DNA of 64,000 bases from NCBI GenBank assembly GCA_951394045.1, contig OX595992.1, positions 1,736,001-1,800,000 on the forward strand, read 5' to 3'. The notes beneath the pieces are model-generated. The model searched no databases and was not told the DNA's origin. It saw only the letters and a program-made list of their open reading frames with translations. Both the position numbers and the translations under genes were made by a program. This DNA is from Nitzschia sp. DOCU1. Taxonomy: Eukaryota; Bacillariophyta; Bacillariophyceae; Bacillariales; Bacillariaceae. This document shows, piece by piece, positions 58,075 to 64,000 of the stretch (the first letter of the stretch is position 1; each line of letters opens with the position of its first letter).

Positions 58075-58943
58075 TTAATATGAAGTGAGCCTGATCGTGG
58101 CAGGACCTTGAATGTTGTTCAGACATGATAAACGCGCGTTTTGGTTTTTCTTAAGCTTGCCTCGCTCATACTCCGTCCTTTCCTCCCACCCTTCACTGCT
58201 CAATAACTCAACAGCACAAAAGGTGCATTGGCCGGCCCCTCCACTGAGGAAGAAATGGGAAACAAAAAAACTGAGATCCTGTTTGGTGCTGGAACCAGAA
58301 GGGCAAAATAGTAATAGGCTTACCAGTTCCCTAACTTTTGTTTCAAGCCCTTGTAGATCTCAATGTTATTCCGCAACAACGTCGATCGCAAATTTTCTCC
58401 AACTTTTCCCTCAAGGACTTTCTCAGAGTCGCCGTCAATAACAGTAATGACCACCTTTGTTCCGACGGGAAACTGGCTTTCAGGCTCCGAGAGGCGGAAG
58501 TCAGATGCAGTCTGGAATTTCATGGTGACTACCGATGGTGCGTCAATAATTGCCGACATAACGTCATCAAAACTTGAATTGCTTACGTCTTGATCCATGA
58601 CAGAGAGCAGCTGACTCCCAACCAACGCATCTTTGAATTCCGAGGCGATCGCAGATCCCTCGTCCCCTAGCGCTGCAACGACGACGCCCATTGCTGCACC
58701 TTCAGCTTTCTCCTCCAGGATGATGCCTAAAGGCTTTTCCAAGCTTACTACAAACTCTGTTTGTTGGTCTGAACTCGATGCCAAACAAATGCTGTGGCCG
58801 CCATATGGACGCAAACGACAATGTTGTTGAATCTTGACTTGGAACCCATTTGACAAAGACGAAGCCAGAAAAATGCTCATGGCGTGGGCCATGAAACGGA
58901 GGGAAGGGGTCATTCTTGTCGCTCTTCCTACTTTCAAAATCAC
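58075..58943 (-). CDS. PDZ-[2Fe-2S] ferredoxin-like fusion, probably organelle-targeted, two exons
   Basis: Exon 1 is 58943-58324 and exon 2 is 58243-58075. An 80-bp intron (GTAAGC/CCTCAG) splits the first cluster cysteine codon; total 789 nt, 262 aa. N terminus: basic residues, then the hydrophobic MAHAMSIFLASSLSNGF, resembling the signal-peptide-plus-Phe junction of diatom plastid proteins (ASAFAP-like, inferred). Middle: PDZ-like domain (EKPLGIILEE...GVVVAAL...LVGSQLLSVMD). C terminus: beta-grasp ferredoxin start (VVITVIDGDSEKVLEGKVGE, NLRSTLLRNNIEIY), then CGGAGQCTFC with C-x5-C-x2-C and a fourth Cys in ARLSC, the four ligands of a plant/adrenodoxin-type [2Fe-2S] cluster. It likely carries electrons or senses redox in the plastid. 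Converges on the PDZ/coiled-coil gene, with 147 bp between stops. Confidence 0.88.
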
Positions 58944-61900
58944 TTGCCCAAAAGTTCCAATTAAATTGACTAAAACTTCACTTTCCGTTCCCCATCACAC
59001 CGGACTGTATGTACTATTTTGGAATCACGTTTTGTTGCCGCTGACGTTGCACTGCCTGCTTGAGCGGTTTCTTCCAAGCAATGGTCGCACGAGACGTTGA
59101 GGTGATCGCGGATTGTGCTCGTAGGTGTCGCATGCACGTTGGCGCAGCACGCCTCCCTCTACCTGTGATATCAATACTGACCCCTCTACATTGTTATTAT
59201 CAGGACTACCATTAAAGCAGCGAAAAGTGTGCGCTATCCATTTAGCAGCTACCTGGACGACCGGAAAGGACCAATATATCTATTTTAAACATTATTAGTA
59301 AAATGCAACTGGCATATTATTTTCTCCTAGGCTCTTAATCTAGTCTAAGACATCATACATCATCAAAAATTGGTGTATTCTCTAACACAGATGATGGCAA
59401 ACTGGGGTACGTGGTTTGCTGAATCTCTGTCCCAGACTCAAATCCAGCCTAGAAGGCACTGCCCAGTCCCTCTGGGAGGACAGAGCCTGTTCGAAAATAG
59501 CTAGGTGAATGACACACAGAGGACTGTCCATGTGTATGTCACTCCTAGTCATTATTCATAGGTAGTCTTTCACTCCGAGTGGTTGGATACCATGCACACA
59601 CAGAATACCTGGGGAGTGGTAGTCAAAGATGAGTGACCAACAATTGGCGGCAGATGTACAGTAACACCCACAATATTAGAAACTTCACTTACGTGATGGT
59701 CTTGTCAACCCAAACCCCCAAAGTATATCGAGCACTTCTTGTTGTGCAGAAGCAACCCCAAAATGGCAGCCTGAGCAAAGCAGATGGCATGGCAAACTTT
59801 TGACCATGGTTGTAACTGTGAGCTCACTACCCGAACTTGTTCGAAGAGAGTTACAGAAATTTGGAACTGAAATGGCAGAGAAACAGGAGCTTGATGCTGC
59901 CACTCATTTTCACATTTTCATCGAGCTGGCCTTGCCTATGGCATGCCGTAGGATTCTACTTGATGCTCAAATCAACAGACCGTCAACAAAGCAAACTCAA
60001 GGACCCACTTTCAACCAGATCCGGGGATTGACTGACATAAGCAGTAACCCCTGGTAGAGCCGGGAGGTCACACCCTTTTTTGCCCTTTTTGTGGAAGGAT
60101 TTGGACCTGAAACGGACAACCAGAAACTGCCAAGTTGACTCAAAACACCTGTGGCCATCGTCGTCAACTGTCGACGGTGACCTGTACAAGCCTGGAACCC
60201 CGATAGCCCACCGTGCATAAGGCTGTGCAGGCTGGCGTACCCCACAAGCTGGGCTATCAATGATGCCCAGAGATTTTATCTGCAAAGAGACACTTGAAGT
60301 GCATGCAGATGCAGGCTATTACTAAACCATAGCTTTTTAAAACTACTAGTACGAACCCACCTACCTACCTCTACTAGCATAGAGAGCCTATTGTTGTAGT
60401 TGCAGGTTCTTGGGATGATGCATGCATCAAGAATCCCCAGCCGTGTACCATAGAGCGCCACTGCATTCAGTTGATTTTCCTCATACATTGTTTGTGTTTC
60501 AAAGGGATTCCAAGCAAATTCCTAATCAAACCCCAGCCCAAGACAGATTGGACAGCAGAATGAAGAGGCGGGGCCAGGGCCTCTTTGACTGATGGAGGAG
60601 TGATGGATTTGGAAGAACCAGATGATGTTGCAGCGGATGGGGCAGTGGTGGAGTTGAAGGAGTCTGAGCAACAGCTGATGGAAGCATCAATGTTGGAGTA
60701 AGAGCAACGGCCGATAATACAGATGATGACCAGTGGGGTGGTTTGCTAGGGGATGGTTCAATGGCTTTGATAAGCTACAGCGCAAAGCTATGCTATGGAC
60801 CGTCCAGCATTTTTTGGCTTAAACTCACTCAACAAAATTGATAATGAGGGATACAAGCACAAGAAAGAAGCTCCCGAGTCTCTCTACACATTTGCAGGCT
60901 AGCGCTAACGTGACACTTGGCTGGCTATTCTAGGTAGCTGTCATTATTCTGAAAATTTGGCAAGATTGCTCCTCTCCATCATCAAGGTAGCTTCTAATTT
61001 GATAGAAAAAATCTTTGAAGCTTTTATAATATTTAATAGTTAATATATTGCTAGTACTATTAAAGCAGTGAGGAGTGGATGGAAAGAATTAATAAAACTT
61101 GACAAAAAACACTACACTGTTGTTCTGTAGGATACTTTTAGTGACCAGTATATTATTATCTATACTCTATTTTACGACAATTAAGTAGTACCTTGCTAAT
61201 GGCCTTGATGGGTACAGGCCATGGAGAAGATTTGAACTAGTCGTGGTGGTATGATCCAGGAAATTGGAATCACCGATATGCATTCTGCAACCTTTCTGTA
61301 GCTGTGGAAATATCGCTCCTACCCACTTTCCTCAGAAAGGCAGGGTTTCCCACACACATTCTCCCATCCTCAGTATAATGGATCCAGAATTTAATCATCG
61401 AGACTCACAAGATTGCCATCAATGCCATCTCTTATGATAGTCAACAACATCATCAATTTGCCGTAAAATGGTAGACATAGTAAATATTAACAATGAAAGC
61501 GGCTTTGGAATTTTATGTGGGAAATCCGTTTCTGGAAAAGCCAAACCATTATTGCTACAAGGAAAATAGACAGAAAAGACAAAACCAACAGAAAATATAC
61601 ACAAACTCCATGTAAAGTTTCAAGAAACCAACAGCTTAGTAGTCCTCAAGCTTCCCGACGCTGGTACCAAGGGTCGACCCTCATTGACGGCAATCGAAAT
61701 TTCTCAGTGGGAAGCTTAATCCGCAAACGCGGGATAAAACGGTAAGTTTCTTACAACAAGGCAGGAGACATTTTGATTTTTTCGCAGAGAAAAGCTATTC
61801 AAAGCTTTGAAAATAGAAGGAAAACAGGAATCCAATCTCGCTGAACAACTTGCTGTAAACTCTTGTCGATCCATAGGTACTATATAGTGGTAATATATTT

Positions 61901-63940
61901 TAGTTATTTTAAAAACAATGGCCACACTCCAAAATTATCATTGACCATGGCATTGTTCCTTGACCGTGACGAATGTTTTGTTGGCTTATCAACTTGGAAT
62001 TTATTGTCGATTAAGTAGATACAGGTTGGTTTTGAAGCTATAATCCATTATTAGTTTTTAAGAAATTGAAAGCTATGGATAGCATCACGGGCGTCCTTCA
62101 GTCCCTCAAAACTCAAATAGAACTTATTTATCATTTACCCTTCCTTTTGATCAGGAAACTTCGCTCGTCACTGCAATAATCCATGCCGGTCCGCATCAAA
62201 CATTGAAAACTCATGTGACAACAACATGAAGCCCGATCATTTGATGTATCCACTTTCTCGAAAGTTGTAGAATCTACGCTTTTTGAGATCCAGCAAGGAT
62301 CTAAAAATTTGAGATAACGGTTATTCACATTGATCTAGAACTTCGACAATTGCAATGATTGGCTTTTCTTTGATTTGAACTCAATTTTCGTATAGTTTGG
62401 GAACAAATAGTAAAAATTGATTCTGATACCAAACTGACCATTTGGTGCCAATCCGTCCCGCTCCAGCATCAAGATATTACAAGGACCAGATTGGCTCTCA
62501 ATTTACGTAAAAATTGATACGTATACCAAACCACTTAAGCCAAAGGACGTTCGTGTACAGACGCCAAGTATCGTTAATAGGTACCATTTCGCAATATAAA
62601 TTTGTTCTCCGTAGTAATTCCGAGATCTTCCTTTTCATAATTTTAGTGAATTAGACGACTAGTCACAATCATGATTTCAACGATGGCTTGGTTTTCCTCA
62701 GTTGATATCTACCAAGAATGAATAAATTTGAAAGGAGAGTGTGGCATCACATGCAAGCCTGATTGTGAATCGAACGGGTTTGTATTCGACTTTTCGGGAT
62801 CACGCAAAATTTTGGGAATCAATACTATTGTAGCGGCGAAGCATATCCTTATGCATTACGTAGCGAGTACAAAACGGATGATTCAGAAGGTCTACAGATG
62901 GGCAATAAGCGCGCAATAAACTACTGGCACAACATCTTCCCCTCCATCCCCTTCAGTAGTCTTACGTATGTCAAGATATCTATTAGCAACTAACGCAACT
63001 CTCTCCCTCCATGCCTGAAGGGAGTTCAGTGTAAAATCCAGAAAAGAGAGACAATATCCTCCAGCAGTAGAGTTTCTTGATGCCGCAGCACTGCAAGACC
63101 ACGAAGGAGGACAAAGGCCCATCATCAAACGAATTGTGTGATATTTCAATTGGACTCATCTTGATCATTATTCATGATAACGCAGTTGTGAAAAGTTAAG
63201 GAATGGTAGGATCAATGGATGGGATGCCCATTGGAATGATGTGGGGTCAGCAGACGCGGTTTGTTGTAGCTAGTCTGATGAAATGATATGCTTTATGATT
63301 ACTACCACTGATCAACTGAGCTATCAATGACAATCATGGAGTAATGAGAAATTGGGATGTCATTGCCCTGATTTGCAGAGGTTCCGGAGGGATGGAAGCA
63401 GAGGATAGGACCAAAACAAATGATTCATGACCAGTCCTTCTTAAAATCTGTCCAATCAGCATTATTACGTCCTTCAATTTCATAATTAGGGGACAGTCTG
63501 CATTCATGCTCATTTTTTCATTTTTGAAGGCAATGCCTCCTTTGGTGTGCTTCTCAAAACAGTTTGTATCTGTTGTGTTATGATTTGCGCAATAATTACA
63601 GGCGTATTGAAATTGTTTTTGCAGGTGAATATGTAGAATTCATGGATACATCTTACTCAGCTAATGTTGAATCTTCGAATGTGTGCAAAAGTGTTTGTCC
63701 GCAAAATTTAAGGTGTGTGATGGCTAATCACCCAGCAATCCATTTAACAGGCCTGAATTTTGAGGTTGTGGAGGAAAATTCTTCAATTACAAGAACTTGG
63801 TGAACTCACCTGATGAATATTTCTTTTAAGTGTGGTGCCAGTTTAAAAAGGCTAAGAGACTGTCACATGACTCCCCCCCCCCCTGCCCCGGAAATCTTTC
63901 CTTGGTACTGTTGTAGGTTCCATTAGGCTGTTCCTTACAG
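58944..63940. other. Gene-poor AT-rich region
   Basis: About 5 kb without a convincing gene. The longest frames are 80-100 codons and lack domains. An ORF at 59812-60057 (VTVSSLPELVRRELQKFGTE then HFHIFIELALPMACRRILLD) reads like a protein, but the frame breaks soon after with stops, so it may be a gene relic. A minus frame at about 62930-63149 (LNSLQAWRERVALVANRYLD) also looks protein-like but is isolated. A C11 run lies at 63873-63883. The region probably consists of decayed repeats. Confidence 0.45.
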
Positions 63941-63941
63941 T

Positions 63942-63989
63942 GCGCGAGAACGAGAACGAGAAGCGCATTTTTGTTTCTCGTTCTCGCGC
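63942..63989. repeat. Perfect 15-bp hairpin near the window edge
   Basis: GCGCGAGAACGAGAA (63942-63956) and its exact reverse complement TTCTCGTTCTCGCGC (63975-63989) are separated by 18 nt. The arms contain GAGAAC repeats. It may be the end of an inverted-repeat element that continues beyond the window. Confidence 0.7.
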
Positions 63990-64000
63990 GCAGCGTCCTT

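Noticed and set aside
63180..63460. Hint of a Harbinger-type transposase (SMDGMPIG... and NDNHGVMRNWDVIA)
   Set aside because: The peptides are in different short frames broken by stops and no DDE triad can be assembled; not enough to call a relic.

Overview
The window looks like nuclear DNA of a photosynthetic stramenopile, most likely a pennate diatom. Supporting signs are host genes split by short GT-AG introns (about 60 to 265 bp), eukaryotic housekeeping genes (COX17, TBP, PP2C, a Timeless/Tof1 homologue, a DENN-PPR protein), a ferredoxin-like protein with an N-terminal targeting-type leader, and a Ty3/gypsy, LINE and Helitron load. The species is an inference; no rRNA or organelle marker is present.

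Layout. 0.8-4 kb: host genes COX17 (+), TBP (-) and a divergent SET-like gene (-). 4.1-5.3 kb: decayed repeats and an orphan ORF. 5.7-20.2 kb: an AT-rich block of minus-strand ORFs centred on a Helitron-type Rep/helicase protein that ends in a GIY-YIG nuclease domain, with small RING-H2 proteins beside it. The Rep/helicase ORF is split by a 722-bp LTR mini-element (TRIM) with identical LTRs. 21.07-29.46 kb: a TPR-protein gene split close to its start codon by a GC-rich 7.8-kb non-LTR retrotransposon (ORF1 plus EN-RT-RNaseH ORF2) with a 16-bp target duplication. 29.6-41.2 kb: an acidic-protein gene, 178-bp tandem repeat arrays, and a host-like gene split by a 5.7-kb Ty3/gypsy element with apparently identical LTRs; near-identical 1.1-kb direct repeats flank that locus. 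42.2-58.9 kb: intact host genes, namely PP2C phosphatase (-), a fold-back MITE-like element, Timeless/Tof1 (-), DENN-PPR (+), a large PDZ/coiled-coil protein (+) and a PDZ-ferredoxin fusion (-). 59-64 kb: gene-poor, AT-rich DNA with no convincing gene, ending in a strong hairpin.

Main results. Three separate insertions (TRIM, LINE, gypsy) each interrupt an ORF that becomes continuous in frame when the element and one target-duplication copy are removed. The TRIM shares LTR ends, PPT, TSD length and a 12-bp palindrome at the primer-binding position with the gypsy element, which suggests gypsy machinery mobilises it; the palindrome differs between the two by base changes that keep it self-complementary. 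The gypsy gag and pol are in one frame separated by a single UGA. The Rep/helicase/GIY-YIG fusion is the most unusual protein in the window.
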